From Paenibacillus sp. J31TS4 (lineage in GTDB: Bacteria; Bacillota; Bacilli; Paenibacillales; NBRC-103111), in assembly GCF_018403265.1 (NCBI RefSeq), contig NZ_BOSI01000001.1, positions 682,001-746,000 on the forward strand: a stretch of 64,000 nt of DNA, given 5' to 3'. The translations under genes and the position numbers were made by a program. The notes beneath the pieces were generated by a model. It was given only the letters and a program-made list of their open reading frames with translations. It did not search any database and was not told the origin of the DNA. Below, one piece after another: positions 8,744-17,776 of the stretch (the stretch's first letter is position 1; the number at the start of each line of letters is the position of its first letter).

Positions 8744-9574
8744 TCAGCGTCGGCCAGTCAGCTTCGTCTCCAGGTAGGCCACCGCCTGGTACATGACGGC
8801 GGCCACGATTGCGATGATGAACAGGCTGCCGATGACGAGCGTAAAGTTGAACACCTGAAACCCGTAGATGATGAGGTAGCCCAGCCCCTCCTTCGACACG
8901 AGGAATTCGCCGACGATGACACCGATCCACGCCAGCCCTACGTTGACCTTGAGCGTGGAGACGATCGCCGGAAAGGAGGCCGGCAGAATTGCCTTAAGGA
9001 ATTCCTGCCTGCGGCTGCCGCCGAAGATGCGGACGACTTTGCGGTAATGGGCATCCACCTCCTGGAAGCTCGAGTAAATGACGAGCGTCGTGATGATCAC
9101 CGTAATCGCAAGCGTCATCGCAATGATGGAGAGGAGGCCGGGACCTAGCCCCACGATGAACAAAGGGCCGAGCGCGACCTTCGGCATGCTGTTCAGCACG
9201 ACGATATAGGGGTCGAGCACGCGCTGCAGAAACGGCGACCACCAGATCAGGATGGCGAGCCCTGCCCCGAGCAGCGTTCCTAGGACGAATCCGGCCACGG
9301 TCTCCGCCACGGTGACCCCGATATGAGGGAGCAGCGTTCCTTCGAGCAGCTTGTCGTACAACAGCCTGAATACTTTGCTGGGGTAGCTGAACAGCAGCAC
9401 ATCGATCCACTTGCTACGCCCCGCGAGCTCCCATAACGACAAACCGCCGAGGAGGAGCAGCGCCTGGGTGAGACGAACCAGCCAAGCCGTGCGCCGCCGG
9501 CTGGCTCTGTACGCGGCATAGACACGGCCGGTCAGCTTCTCTCGTTCGGCGCCGGCGTTATGTGGCGTCGGCAT
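8744..9574 (-). CDS. ABC transporter permease, NitT/TauT (SsuC/ThiX-like) family
   Basis: This 276-residue inner-membrane protein has about six membrane segments and the binding-protein-dependent transport signature (EAA-like loop around GSRRQEFLKAILPASFP). It belongs to the SsuC/TauC/NrtB/ThiX family, which imports sulfonates, nitrate or pyrimidines. ATG at 9574 overlaps the end of the ATPase gene by 17 nt and is preceded by GGAGGAGGACCGCC, indicating translational coupling. It is the last gene of the three-gene importer. The substrate cannot be read from the sequence. Confidence 0.9.
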   Translation of the reverse strand: MPTPHNAGAEREKLTGRVYAAYRASRRRTAWLVRLTQALLLLGGLSLWELAGRSKWIDVLLFSYPSKVFRLLYDKLLEGTLLPHIGVTVAETVAGFVLGTLLGAGLAILIWWSPFLQRVLDPYIVVLNSMPKVALGPLFIVGLGPGLLSIIAMTLAITVIITTLVIYSSFQEVDAHYRKVVRIFGGSRRQEFLKAILPASFPAIVSTLKVNVGLAWIGVIVGEFLVSKEGLGYLIIYGFQVFNFTLVIGSLFIIAIVAAVMYQAVAYLETKLTGRR

Positions 9575-10379
9575 GGCGGTCCTCCTCCTCTCCGTGCCGG
9601 CTTCGCCCGCCGGCGTTCTTGGCCTCCAGCTCGCTCCAGATCTCGTTGAAGATCGGGTAGAAGTCCGGATGCTCCCTTGCCCGGAACGGCGTTTCCTTCC
9701 GGATGTCTTCGGGGATCGACACCTCCCGGCGGATGCGGCCGGGATGGCGGTCCAGGACGATCACCCGGTCGCTCATCGCGATTGCTTCGGCAAGATCGTG
9801 CGTGACGAGGAGCGCGGTTTTGCCCTTCTTCTTGAGCGTCTCGACGATCAAATCCTCCAGTTGAAGCTTCGTCTGGTAATCGAGCGCCGAGAACGGCTCG
9901 TCAAGCAGCAGCAGCTCCGGCTCCGTCGCCAGCGTTCGAACGAGTGCGACCCGCTGCCTCATCCCGCCCGACAGCTGCTGAGGAACCCAATCCTTCGTAT
10001 GCGCGAGCCCCATCTCCTCAAGCAGCCGGAGCGCCCGCTCCTCGGCCTCCGGCGTCCGGTTTCCGGTCAGCTCCAGACCGATCTTGACGTTCTGGAGAAT
10101 CGTGCGCCACGGAAATAGATAATCGCTCTGCAGCATGTAGCCGACCTTGCCGTCCGGCCGGCTGACCGCGCGTCCGTTCACCATGACCGCGCCTTGCGTC
10201 GGCCGGAGGAGGCCCGCAATTAGGGAAAGAATCGTCGTCTTGCCGCACCCGCTGGGACCGACTAAACTGACGAATTCGCCGGGAGCCAGCGCAAGATTGA
10301 TCGCTTCCACCGCCAGGGACGCTCCTTGCTCGGTAACGTAGACGTGAGTAACACCTTCCAGGCGAACCTCTTCGTTCAT
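9558..10379 (-). CDS. ABC transporter ATP-binding protein, NitT/TauT type
   Basis: The 273-residue ATPase has Walker A (GPSGCGKTT), Q-loop (MLQSDYLFPW), signature LSGGMRQR, Walker B (LLLLDEPFSAL) and the switch His in VTHDLAEA, so it is complete and active. It belongs to the SsuB/TauB/NrtD group. ATG at 10379 (MNEEVRLEGV) is preceded by AAGGAAGGGG; an in-frame extension up to 10478 would run into the binding-protein gene and lacks homologous sequence. It lies 67 nt after the binding-protein gene and overlaps the permease, forming one operon. Confidence 0.93.
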   Translation of the reverse strand: MNEEVRLEGVTHVYVTEQGASLAVEAINLALAPGEFVSLVGPSGCGKTTILSLIAGLLRPTQGAVMVNGRAVSRPDGKVGYMLQSDYLFPWRTILQNVKIGLELTGNRTPEAEERALRLLEEMGLAHTKDWVPQQLSGGMRQRVALVRTLATEPELLLLDEPFSALDYQTKLQLEDLIVETLKKKGKTALLVTHDLAEAIAMSDRVIVLDRHPGRIRREVSIPEDIRKETPFRAREHPDFYPIFNEIWSELEAKNAGGRSRHGEEEDRHADAT

Positions 10380-10446
10380 CCGATCCCCTTCCTTTCTCTG
10401 TCTGCCGGCGGGTGGCCGGGCGGATTGGCGGGCCGCCCGGTGTCGT

Positions 10447-11448
10447 TTATTTGATGGTCTCGATCGCTTTGTTAGCAAACCGGTTGTCGACCAGCGCCTT
10501 GTGCTCGACCCGGCTCTTCAGCTCCCCGGCCGCCTGCATGACGTCGAGCAGATTGTTCCATTCCTTTTCGTCGACGATCGGATCGGTGGCAAACGAGCCT
10601 TGGTCCTTGTAGCGTTTGACGACGGCCTTTACGATTTCTTTGTCCGTGTCTGGAAAATACGGCAGCACGGCGTCCGCAATTTCTTCCACCGATTTGGCTT
10701 TCACCCACTGCTGGGCTTTGTAGACTGCGTTCGTAAACTTCTGGATGACCGCCTCGTTTTTGCCGATGAAGCTTTTCTTGGCCATGAAGACGGTATAAGG
10801 CAGCTGCCCGCTCTCGACACCGAACGAGGCGATAACATAGCCTTTGCCTTCCTTCTCGAACACCGACGCCTGCGGTTCGAACAGCTGCACATACTCGCCT
10901 GTACCGGAGGCAAATGCGCTCGCGATGTTGGCGAAGTCGATGTTCTGGATCAGATTCAAATCTTTTTGAGGATTGATGTTATGCTTCTTGAGCGTGAATT
11001 CGCCGGCCATCTGCGGCATGCCGCCCTTGCGCTGGCCGAGGAAGGTGCTCCCCTTGAGCTGATTCCAGTCGAAGCCCGGCATCGGCTTGCGCGCGACGAG
11101 GAACGTCCCGTCCGTCTGGGTCATCTGAGCGAAGTTGATGGCCGGATCCTCCGTCCCCTGCTGCTGCAGGTAGATCGACGTCTCCGAGCCAACGAGCGCC
11201 ACCTCAATGCCGCCCGACAGCAGGGTAGCCATCGTTTTGTCCCCACCCGGAATCGTCGTCAGCTCGACATCCAGCCCCTCTTCCTTGAAGAAACCTTGCG
11301 TGATGGCGACGTATTGCGGCGCGTAGAAGATCGAGCGCGTCACTTCTCCTATCCGCACCTTTGTGACTGTGCCTCCCTTGCCGCAAGCGGCCAGCAGCAC
11401 GCCGGCCAGCAGCAGGACGGCGAGGACGGCCGCCAGTTTCCGTTTCAT
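10447..11448 (-). CDS. ABC transporter substrate-binding lipoprotein (SsuA/THI5-like)
   Basis: This is the extracellular receptor of the importer encoded downstream. The N terminus is a lipoprotein signal with lipobox LLAAC, and the mature part shows the NMT1/SsuA fold pattern (IFYAPQYVAITQGFFKEEGL, GGIEVALVGSE). ATG at 11448 is preceded by GGGAGGGGTACT; the upstream ATG at 11481 is rejected because the signal peptide begins at MKRKLAAV. Length is 333 residues, typical. No thiamine riboswitch or S-box was seen in the roughly 115 nt leader, so the ligand (sulfonate, nitrate or a thiamine precursor) stays open. Confidence 0.9.
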   Translation of the reverse strand: MKRKLAAVLAVLLLAGVLLAACGKGGTVTKVRIGEVTRSIFYAPQYVAITQGFFKEEGLDVELTTIPGGDKTMATLLSGGIEVALVGSETSIYLQQQGTEDPAINFAQMTQTDGTFLVARKPMPGFDWNQLKGSTFLGQRKGGMPQMAGEFTLKKHNINPQKDLNLIQNIDFANIASAFASGTGEYVQLFEPQASVFEKEGKGYVIASFGVESGQLPYTVFMAKKSFIGKNEAVIQKFTNAVYKAQQWVKAKSVEEIADAVLPYFPDTDKEIVKAVVKRYKDQGSFATDPIVDEKEWNNLLDVMQAAGELKSRVEHKALVDNRFANKAIETIK

Positions 11449-11562
11449 AGTACCCCTCCCGTAGGTAAGTCGCTTCTTCATCGTATGCGGGCGCCCGGCA
11501 AATGGTTATTTGACGGGGGATGGCAGGTTGTGCGGAATCCGGAGGGACAGGCCGGCAACGGC

Positions 11563-11588
11563 AAAAAGCCCCGCCTTGAGGCGGGGCT
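11563..11588 (-). terminator. Rho-independent terminator after M32 carboxypeptidase
   Basis: Read on the reverse strand, AGCCCCGCC and GGCGGGGCT form a 9 bp stem with loop TCAA, followed by TTTTTG. It begins 25 nt after the carboxypeptidase stop codon and isolates that gene from the ABC importer operon. Confidence 0.9.
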
Positions 11589-11613
11589 GGCTGTGGGAGC
11601 GGCGGATGAACGG

Positions 11614-13128
11614 CTAAAGGCCGTAGATCCGGCTGTATTTCTCTTTCAAATAGTGGACGAGATAGTTCGGATTGAGCTCCTCTCCCGTGACCTGGAGAAT
11701 GAGCTCGGATGGATCAAGCAGCTTGCCGTGACGGTATATCTTGTCGGTCAGCCATTCCTTGATCGGCTGCAGCCGTCCTTCGGCGATCAGGCCGTCCAGA
11801 TTGCCCAGCTCGGACGCGAGGGTATGACGGATCTGGGCCGCGTACATGTTGCCGAGTGCATACGACGGGAAGTAGCCGAAGGAGCCGCCGGACCAATGGA
11901 CGTCCTGGAGCACGCCCTCGCCGTCATTGGCCGGCTCGATGCCCAGATAGTCCTTGTACTTGGCGTTCCATGCCTCCGGCAGATCCGCCACCCGTACCGA
12001 ACCGTCGAAGAGCGCCTTCTCGATCTCGTAGCGGACCATAATGTGCAGGTTGTAGGTGAGCTCGTCGGCCTCGATCCGGATGAGCGTCGGCTCCGTCACG
12101 TTGACGGCCCGGTAGAAGGCACCCGCGTCCATATCGTCGAAGGCACCCGGGAACGCCCGCTGCAGATCGCCGAAGTAACGGGTCCAGAACGGCTCGCTTA
12201 ATCCGATCATGTTCTCCCAGAACCGCGATTGGGATTCGTGGATCCCCATCGAGGTGCCTGAGCACAGATTCGTTCCGCGAAGCTCGGGCGAGATGTTCTG
12301 CTCGTACAGCGCGTGACCGCCCTCGTGGATCGTCCCGAACAGCGCGGTCGTCAGATCGTTCTCCTCGAATTTGGTTGTGATCCGGACATCGCCCGGATTC
12401 AGCCCCGTTGCGAACGGATGGACCGTCTCGTCGAGCCGGCCGGCAGCGAAATCGTAGCCCATTTCCTTCAATATGAACAGATTGAACGCCCGCTGCTGCT
12501 CTTTCGGAAAGCGCTGGCGGAGAAATCCGGTGTCAGGGCGGCGGCCCGCCTGCTGCACGGACGCGAGCAGCGGGACAACTTCCTTGCGCAGAGCGCCGAA
12601 CACCTCATCCAGCTTGGCGACCGTCATCCCCGGCTCGTATTGGTCGAGCAGTGTATCGTATTTGTTCGCGCCGTAGCCCCAGCGCTCGATGAACTCGTGC
12701 TGGAAGGCGACTATCTGCTCCAGATAGGGCTGGAACCGTGCGAAGTCGGACGCGGGCTTCGCCTCCTCCCATACCGATTCGGCCTTGCTTGTCAGCACGA
12801 CGTAAGCCTCGTAGCGGTCCTGAGGGATCTTTTTGCTCCGCTCGTATTCCTTCTTGCTCTCGACGAGCATTTTGCGTTCGATCGGGCCAAGCCGGTCCTG
12901 CACCTCCGGACGGGTCAGCTCGTTTATGTAGTCACCCATCTCGTCCGAGACGGTCAGCTTGAACATCTCCCCGGACAAGAGGCCGATGACCTCCGAACGG
13001 CCCTCCACCGCTTTTTTCGGCGCACCGGTGCGCAAATCCCAATAGAGCAGGCCCAGCGCCTCGTCATAGCTCCTGATTTTTTTGACCAGCTGCTTGTAGC
13101 CTTCCAGCTTGTTCTCGAATCCGTTCAT
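11614..13128 (-). CDS. M32 family metallocarboxypeptidase (carboxypeptidase Taq)
   Basis: A cytosolic zinc carboxypeptidase that removes C-terminal residues from peptides. The 504-residue product has the zinc motif HEGGH (in GTIHEGGHALYEQ), the M32 motif block ESQSRFWEN, and the C-terminal DVHWSGGSFGYFPSY motif. Length matches the family (about 500). ATG at 13128 (MNGFENKLEG) follows AAAGGAAGCG; the much longer in-frame extension to 13266 would overlap the divergent Fe-S gene and is not homologous. It is monocistronic, with its own terminator. Confidence 0.95.
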   Translation of the reverse strand: MNGFENKLEGYKQLVKKIRSYDEALGLLYWDLRTGAPKKAVEGRSEVIGLLSGEMFKLTVSDEMGDYINELTRPEVQDRLGPIERKMLVESKKEYERSKKIPQDRYEAYVVLTSKAESVWEEAKPASDFARFQPYLEQIVAFQHEFIERWGYGANKYDTLLDQYEPGMTVAKLDEVFGALRKEVVPLLASVQQAGRRPDTGFLRQRFPKEQQRAFNLFILKEMGYDFAAGRLDETVHPFATGLNPGDVRITTKFEENDLTTALFGTIHEGGHALYEQNISPELRGTNLCSGTSMGIHESQSRFWENMIGLSEPFWTRYFGDLQRAFPGAFDDMDAGAFYRAVNVTEPTLIRIEADELTYNLHIMVRYEIEKALFDGSVRVADLPEAWNAKYKDYLGIEPANDGEGVLQDVHWSGGSFGYFPSYALGNMYAAQIRHTLASELGNLDGLIAEGRLQPIKEWLTDKIYRHGKLLDPSELILQVTGEELNPNYLVHYLKEKYSRIYGL

Positions 13129-13249
13129 CTGCTCGCTTCCTTTCCTTCTGGGAATAGTTGTTGCGTCTCTCCTGATCATACTTCGTCCCCGTCCTCTTAT
13201 CAATGTCACGCGCCAACGTGGTACAATACGGGAGAAAGGAGGGAATCCG

Positions 13250-13585
13250 ATGAACATTCGCATCACGCAGGAAGCCGCGGACGAGCTGAAGCGCCGCTAC
13301 GGAGCCGGCGGCTACGCCCTCCGGCTTGTCTACGACACGGAAGGGTGCGGCTGTGCGGTGAACGGCGTTCCTCAGCTCCAGGTGGTGGAGGCGGATGAAG
13401 CCGGACTAGCCAAGCTGCGGCAGGCAGCGGACGAACCGGTGCCGCTTTTATACGATCCGCTGCAGGAGATCTACTTCGAAGATACTCTGACGCTGGGCTT
13501 CCAGCCGAACAGAGGAGCGTTCCGCCTCGCCAGCGCCGGCCAGATTTACAGCGCCGACCTGGTGCCCTCCGACCGGAGGAACTAA
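13250..13585 (+). CDS. HesB/IscA-like Fe-S biogenesis family protein (YqkB-like)
   Basis: This 111-residue protein matches the small Firmicute iron-sulfur biosynthesis family (PF01521): N-terminal MNIRITQEAADEL, a central GCGC motif in EGCGCAVNGVP, and a C-terminal beta-rich part. Unlike classical IscA/SufA it lacks a C-terminal CxC, so cluster carriage is uncertain. ATG at 13250 is preceded by AAAGGAGGGAATCCG, which decides the start; an upstream in-frame ATG at 13109 has no such site. It is divergent from the carboxypeptidase, 121 nt away, and convergent with the carbonic anhydrase. Confidence 0.8.
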   Translation: MNIRITQEAADELKRRYGAGGYALRLVYDTEGCGCAVNGVPQLQVVEADEAGLAKLRQAADEPVPLLYDPLQEIYFEDTLTLGFQPNRGAFRLASAGQIYSADLVPSDRRN

Positions 13586-13603
13586 GGGAAGACTTACCAA
13601 ACA

Positions 13604-13649
13604 AGAGGCTGTCCTCCATGATCCGAACGATCATCGGAGGACAGCCTCT
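13604..13649. terminator. Bidirectional terminator between Fe-S protein and carbonic anhydrase genes
   Basis: A long inverted repeat, AGAGGCTGTCCTCC with its complement GGAGGACAGCCTCT, extended inward by TGATC/GATCA, lies between two convergent genes. The trailing T-rich tracts are weak in both directions (TCGTTAT and TTGTTTG), but stem strength and position support shared termination. Confidence 0.75.
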
Positions 13650-13673
13650 CGTTATGCCGGGCAAGTACCCTGC

Positions 13674-14240
13674 TTACAAATTGTCGTATCCGTCGTCCAC
13701 GAGGTCGATTCTGCCCGTCGTCGGATCGATAACGAGGCCGTGAACCGGAATCTTCGGCACGAGCGGGTGTTTGCGGATCAAATGCACGCTGCTCTTGATG
13801 CTCTCGGTAACATCGTCGAAGCCTCTCAGCCAGCGTTCGATGTTCATACCGGAATGTTCCAGCACCTCCAGCGTCTGAGGGTCGATGCCTCTCTCCACGA
13901 ACTTGCGCTTCATCTCCTGCGGGTTGATGCTGCTCATGCCGCAGTCGTGATGGCCGATAACGAGTACCTCCTGGGCGCCGAGCTCGTAAATCGCGACGAT
14001 GATGCTGCGCATAATCCCGCCGAAGGCGGTCGACACCATGCCTCCTGCGGACTTAATGATCTTCACGTCGCCGTTCTTTACGTTCATGCTTGCCGGCAGC
14101 AGCTCGATCAGCCGCGTATCCATGCATGTGAGAATGACGAATTTTTTGTTAGGGAATTTAGAGGTTAGGTAAGGCTCGTACATCTTGTTCTCGACAAACT
14201 CGCGGTTGTAATCCAGCACTTCATCCAACAATCTCTCCAC
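13674..14240 (-). CDS. Beta-class carbonic anhydrase (YtiB-like)
   Basis: Interconverts CO2 and bicarbonate. In the 188-residue protein the zinc ligands are C39, H97 and C100 with the D41/R43 dyad, visible as CMDTR and GHHDCGM. Sequence and length are close to B. subtilis YtiB (187 residues). GTG at 14240 is chosen because GGGAG lies 6-7 nt upstream; the TTG at 14294 that would add 18 residues has its purine-rich stretch almost touching it. The gene is monocistronic, and a shared inverted repeat follows it. Confidence 0.93.
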   Translation of the reverse strand: MERLLDEVLDYNREFVENKMYEPYLTSKFPNKKFVILTCMDTRLIELLPASMNVKNGDVKIIKSAGGMVSTAFGGIMRSIIVAIYELGAQEVLVIGHHDCGMSSINPQEMKRKFVERGIDPQTLEVLEHSGMNIERWLRGFDDVTESIKSSVHLIRKHPLVPKIPVHGLVIDPTTGRIDLVDDGYDNL

Positions 14241-14372
14241 GTTGCGCTCCCTTTCTCCGGTCCTTTCGTTTGCACGTGACCGCTCTAGATTCAATTCCTC
14301 TCGGCCCGACGGCCTATCCCTTTATTGTAAGCAACGTACGGCCCACTTTCAACGCTTAAGCGCTCGAAACAC

Positions 14373-14400
14373 AAAAAAAGACCTCCCCGTTGGAGGCCTC
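14373..14400 (-). terminator. Terminator of the pirin gene
   Basis: On the reverse strand GAGGCCTCC and GGAGGTC form a GC-rich hairpin followed by seven T. It starts about 80 nt after the pirin stop codon, upstream of the carbonic anhydrase promoter region. Confidence 0.8.
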
Positions 14401-14481
14401 TAAGAGGATGGATTCGCTGGAGAAAAGAAGATAATGCCTCTGATTCTCCGTTCGATCTCGGGAAGTTCGGGACTCGCTTGG

Positions 14482-15183
14482 TTATTGGAGATCAATCAAC
14501 AGAAAGCGCGCCCCCGTCCGCCCTCCTAGCAGAAGAAGGTCCGGAACGCCTTCGATTCTGGCTGCATCACGGCGGCCCAGCTCCCGAGTTCCGTTCACGA
14601 TTAGAGACCCCTCCAATACCTTCAGATAGAGCCGCCTGCCCGGCTCCTGCTCGTAGGCGAGCATATGAATCGGGTCCAGGTCGGACAAAAAGAGGGTTGC
14701 GTCCTGATGGATTCTGGCGGTACCGGCGCCCCCCTCGGGAGAGACGACCGGCAGCAGCTTGTTGCGCATCCCCGCCGGGTCAAAGCGAGCCACCTCGGTC
14801 GACGGCGGAAGTCCTGCCGTCTCGGGCAGAAACCAGAGCTGCAGATAATGCGCCGCCTCTTCCCCCGGATTGGATTCGGCGTGCTGCAATCCGGTACCCG
14901 CCGAGATTCTCAGCACCTCGCCGAACCCTGCGGTATGGATTTTGCCCAGATTGTCCTCCGACTTAAGCTTTCCTTTCAGGACGAGCGTCACCATCTCCAT
15001 CTCCCGATGGGGATGAGCGCCGACTCCCCTCTTGGGGAGCAGCGTCTCGTCGTTCAGCACGCGGAGTGCCCCGAAGCTTTGATTATCGGGATCGTAATAC
15101 TCGCCATATGAGAAGGAATAGCTGCTGCTCAGCCAGCCGAGATCGACGCTTCGGCGGGAGGAAGCGGGATAAACGTTTATCAT
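14482..15183 (-). CDS. Pirin family protein (bicupin)
   Basis: A 233-residue bicupin. The N-terminal cupin carries the pirin metal motif (GVGAHPHREMEMVT, then HAE in TGLQHAESNPGEE) that gives His/His/His/Glu metal ligands; the second cupin is divergent. Bacterial pirins such as YhhW have quercetin 2,3-dioxygenase activity in vitro, but the physiological substrate is unknown. Start is ATG at 15183 (MINVYPASS); the best ribosome site, AAGGTGG, is about 15 nt away, longer than usual. Monocistronic with its own terminator. Confidence 0.9.
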   Translation of the reverse strand: MINVYPASSRRSVDLGWLSSSYSFSYGEYYDPDNQSFGALRVLNDETLLPKRGVGAHPHREMEMVTLVLKGKLKSEDNLGKIHTAGFGEVLRISAGTGLQHAESNPGEEAAHYLQLWFLPETAGLPPSTEVARFDPAGMRNKLLPVVSPEGGAGTARIHQDATLFLSDLDPIHMLAYEQEPGRRLYLKVLEGSLIVNGTRELGRRDAARIEGVPDLLLLGGRTGARFLLIDLQ

Positions 15184-15398
15184 CGGGATCGGGTGTCCAC
15201 CTTTCTGTACCTGCCGAACGGGCGCCCCGCGGGTCGGCCGGTCATCGGCCTTCGTTTTACGGCCCTAACGGCCGCAGCGGATTCGCACGATTAGCTTGCT
15301 GAAGTTTTAGCGGCAGCTGTCTAGTTACCTGCAAGCTTCTTTGGCGTTTTTACCCAATTCCCCCGCTGCTTTAACAGCCAAAATAAGGAAAGGGAAAG
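15184..15398. other. Intergenic stretch without recognised gene
   Basis: This region between the pirin start and the terminator of the secreted protein gene holds short GC-rich inverted repeats (GGCCGGTCATCGGCC and GGCCCTAACGGCC) and AT-richer sequence near 15310-15390. No ORF with a ribosome site, RNA gene or clear operator was found. It must contain the pirin promoter, which I could not place. Confidence 0.5.
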
Positions 15399-15429
15399 AA
15401 AAAAGCTCAGCCGCTTAATGGCTGAGCTT
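15399..15429 (-). terminator. Terminator of the adaptor/ABC/secreted-protein operon
   Basis: On the reverse strand AAGCTCAGCC and GGCTGAGCTT form a perfect 10 bp stem with a 7 nt loop and a run of T. It lies about 45 nt after the stop codon of the 750-residue secreted protein. Confidence 0.92.
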
Positions 15430-15473
15430 GCAGGACCTGCCGCGCCGCAAGGGCTGGTGCCTGGGCCGGTCGC

Positions 15474-17726
15474 TTAGTTGAGGACCTTGACCAGACGTTT
15501 GACCGGTCCGTTCGGCGTCTGGACGACCTCGTAAATTTTGATTTTCCGGTTGAAATCGATTTGATCGCTCGTATTCGTGAACGTGAACAGCTTGGAGCCG
15601 GTAATCAGCTTCTGCGTGCCGGTCAAATTCGCCTCGGCGGTTCCGATCACCCGGTCCAGCGAATCGACGACCTCCATATACAGCTTGCTGAACGATTCGT
15701 TCACGACCACCGGATCCTCTCGGCCGATGTCTAGAATCATCCGAAGCTTGTACGCGTAAGCCCCGTTGTTGTACGTAGCGCTGATCGAATAATCACGGAA
15801 GTCAATCGAGAACGGATAGAACGAGACGGGACCGCTCTCTTCCTCTGCCTGAATGCCTACCCGGTAGGAGCCCAGGTACGTCCTCGCTCCTGCCAGCGTC
15901 TTGTCCTCGAACAGATTCAGCACGTAGGCGTCCTCGGTGGCTTCCGCCTCCTCCGGCGGGATTAGGAAGGAGTAGGTGACGAGCGTGCTTCCGTTGTTCA
16001 CGAGCTGCTCGGTCACTGTCTGCTGCCGGGTCCCCCCATAGCCCGCTCCGCTTTTGCTGACGAGCTCGGTCTGCAATGCCGGCAGCGAGAGCGTCGATCC
16101 GCTCCGATTCGTAACCTTTACCTTCGCAACTGCGATCGAGTAGCCGTTGTCGTCTGTATGGTACGAGCGCAGGGATACGAGCGAGATGTCCATCTTCTTG
16201 TCGACGAGCGAATTCTTCTCGAGGGCAAACGAATCCCCAATCCGGTAGTCCTGCACCCGCGCCGCCGTGAGCTGTGCGTCCTTGATCGCCTTGTCCATTG
16301 CGATCACCTGGACGGGCAGCGCTCCCGAGCCCGCAGAGCCCGCAGCAGATGAAGAAGGACTGTTCGCGGCGGCATTGGTCCCGGAGGCAGTCTGTCCGGT
16401 TCCGGCGGCCGCTCCCGTACCGGTGCTAGCCCCCGTTCCCGCTGAGCTGCCGGTGCCCGTGGTCCCAGTGGCAGTGCTCCCGGTAGAGTTAGAGGACGTG
16501 CTCGACACGCCTTGCGCCGAGCCTTTCTTCTCAAGCAGCACGAGCTGAACATCCGCCGGATCGGTACCGGCGGGCAGCAGTGCGGTGAACCGGTAGGTCG
16601 CCGATTCCTTCGCCCCCAGATAGGCCGGGCGGGACGACGTATCCGCCGAAGCGGAGATCGCCGCGCCGCCCTCGAGCTGGTACAGACCGCTCAGTGACGG
16701 CAAGGCCGTCAGCTTGCCGTTCTCGTTCGTCAGCGTCACCGAGGCCGTATAGAGGATGCCGTCGGTTTTGTCCGTGAAGGTGGCGCTGTCCGCGGTGATT
16801 CGGAGTCCTTCATAGCCTGCCGGGGAGTAAGCTCTTGTATCACCGATCGCGAGCGGCTCGAGTCCCGCCCTGCCGTCAATGGTGCCGATCGTTTGCTGTT
16901 CGGTGCCCGCTTTCTTCGTAAACTGGAGGGAAAAGGCCTGCTCGCCGAACGTCTCGGGGACACTCGCCTGGAACGTCAGCTTGGTCGGCTGATGCGGAAG
17001 CAGTGCCTCGGACAAGCTCGCGAGAGCGGCTGTGTAGAGATAGCCGCTCGCGTCGCGTAAATCGTAGGTCAGCCCTGCGGGAAGCTTGACGCTGGCGGTT
17101 CCTTGGTTCTCGGCCAGCACATCGACATACATCGTCCATGTTCCGTCTTTTGCTACCCGGAAGCTTTGCAGCGGGCGGAAAGCGATGCCTCCCGTGTCGG
17201 ACAGCGTACTATCGATGTCGTGCAGGTTGATCACGAGCCGGTCGCCCGCTTCCTGGCTCTGCGCCGCCCGGTGGGCCGACAGTGTCCCTAACTCCCTCGT
17301 ATAGTCCGGCTCGGAGGCATCCCAGGCGAACAGCTCGACCTGCAGATCTTCAAAGCCGGCCGCCGAACCTATCTGGGAGCTGAACTTGAACTCCTCGGTT
17401 TTTCCCGGGTAGACGCGTGCCTGCCCTGCCTCAGTCAATGATGCGGTATAAACGTTACCGGCTCCGTCCAAGACGTGAACGCCATACTGGTTGAAGTCGA
17501 TCGCGCTTCCGCCTCCGTTGTTCAGCTCAAGCGAAAAGCGAAGCGTCTGAGAGCTGGACCCGACGGCCAAGCTGACGTCGTCCAGTGTAAAATAGACCGA
17601 ATCGCTCAGAAACACGCCCTGTTTGCCGGCCATCGCCGGATAGGGAGCCATTGTCATCGCGGAGACGGAAAGAACCAGCGCGGCTTGTTTCCATTTGCGG
17701 GTGAAACTGCTTATGCGTAAAACCAA
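15474..17726 (-). CDS. Secreted protein with about four beta-sandwich repeats and a Ser/Thr/Gly/Ala linker
   Basis: I do not recognise a named family. The 750-residue product has a signal peptide (about 1-33, ending AMAG). Three similar beta-rich units follow at about 34-150, 160-275 and 290-395. Each has a conserved layout: a 'VxLxxxN' strand, a small-residue strand 'G.vY.A', then an 'L.P...f.F' strand, as in DUF4352-like extracellular Ig-like folds. A low-complexity linker of Ser, Thr, Gly and Ala (about 398-460) separates them from a fourth unit (about 490-600) and a C-terminal domain. The start is TTG at 17726, with AGGAGG 9 nt upstream. It is the last gene of the MacAB-like operon, 50 nt after the permease, so it may be an export-linked or wall-exposed partner. 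Confidence 0.7.
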   Translation of the reverse strand: MVLRISSFTRKWKQAALVLSVSAMTMAPYPAMAGKQGVFLSDSVYFTLDDVSLAVGSSSQTLRFSLELNNGGGSAIDFNQYGVHVLDGAGNVYTASLTEAGQARVYPGKTEEFKFSSQIGSAAGFEDLQVELFAWDASEPDYTRELGTLSAHRAAQSQEAGDRLVINLHDIDSTLSDTGGIAFRPLQSFRVAKDGTWTMYVDVLAENQGTASVKLPAGLTYDLRDASGYLYTAALASLSEALLPHQPTKLTFQASVPETFGEQAFSLQFTKKAGTEQQTIGTIDGRAGLEPLAIGDTRAYSPAGYEGLRITADSATFTDKTDGILYTASVTLTNENGKLTALPSLSGLYQLEGGAAISASADTSSRPAYLGAKESATYRFTALLPAGTDPADVQLVLLEKKGSAQGVSSTSSNSTGSTATGTTGTGSSAGTGASTGTGAAAGTGQTASGTNAAANSPSSSAAGSAGSGALPVQVIAMDKAIKDAQLTAARVQDYRIGDSFALEKNSLVDKKMDISLVSLRSYHTDDNGYSIAVAKVKVTNRSGSTLSLPALQTELVSKSGAGYGGTRQQTVTEQLVNNGSTLVTYSFLIPPEEAEATEDAYVLNLFEDKTLAGARTYLGSYRVGIQAEEESGPVSFYPFSIDFRDYSISATYNNGAYAYKLRMILDIGREDPVVVNESFSKLYMEVVDSLDRVIGTAEANLTGTQKLITGSKLFTFTNTSDQIDFNRKIKIYEVVQTPNGPVKRLVKVLN

Positions 17727-17776
17727 TTCGTTCTACCTCCTCATTGAGTAAGCTTGCTGCTGTGCGGCCGAGCCCG

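Noticed and set aside
11449-11561. Possible thiamine or S-box riboswitch in front of the NitT/TauT-type importer
   Set aside because: The leader is only about 115 nt before the upstream terminator, and no CTGAGA core or S-box features were seen.
13109-13249. N-terminal extension of the Fe-S biogenesis protein
   Set aside because: The ribosome site AAAGGAGGGAATCCG lies directly before ATG 13250, and the extension has no homologous sequence.
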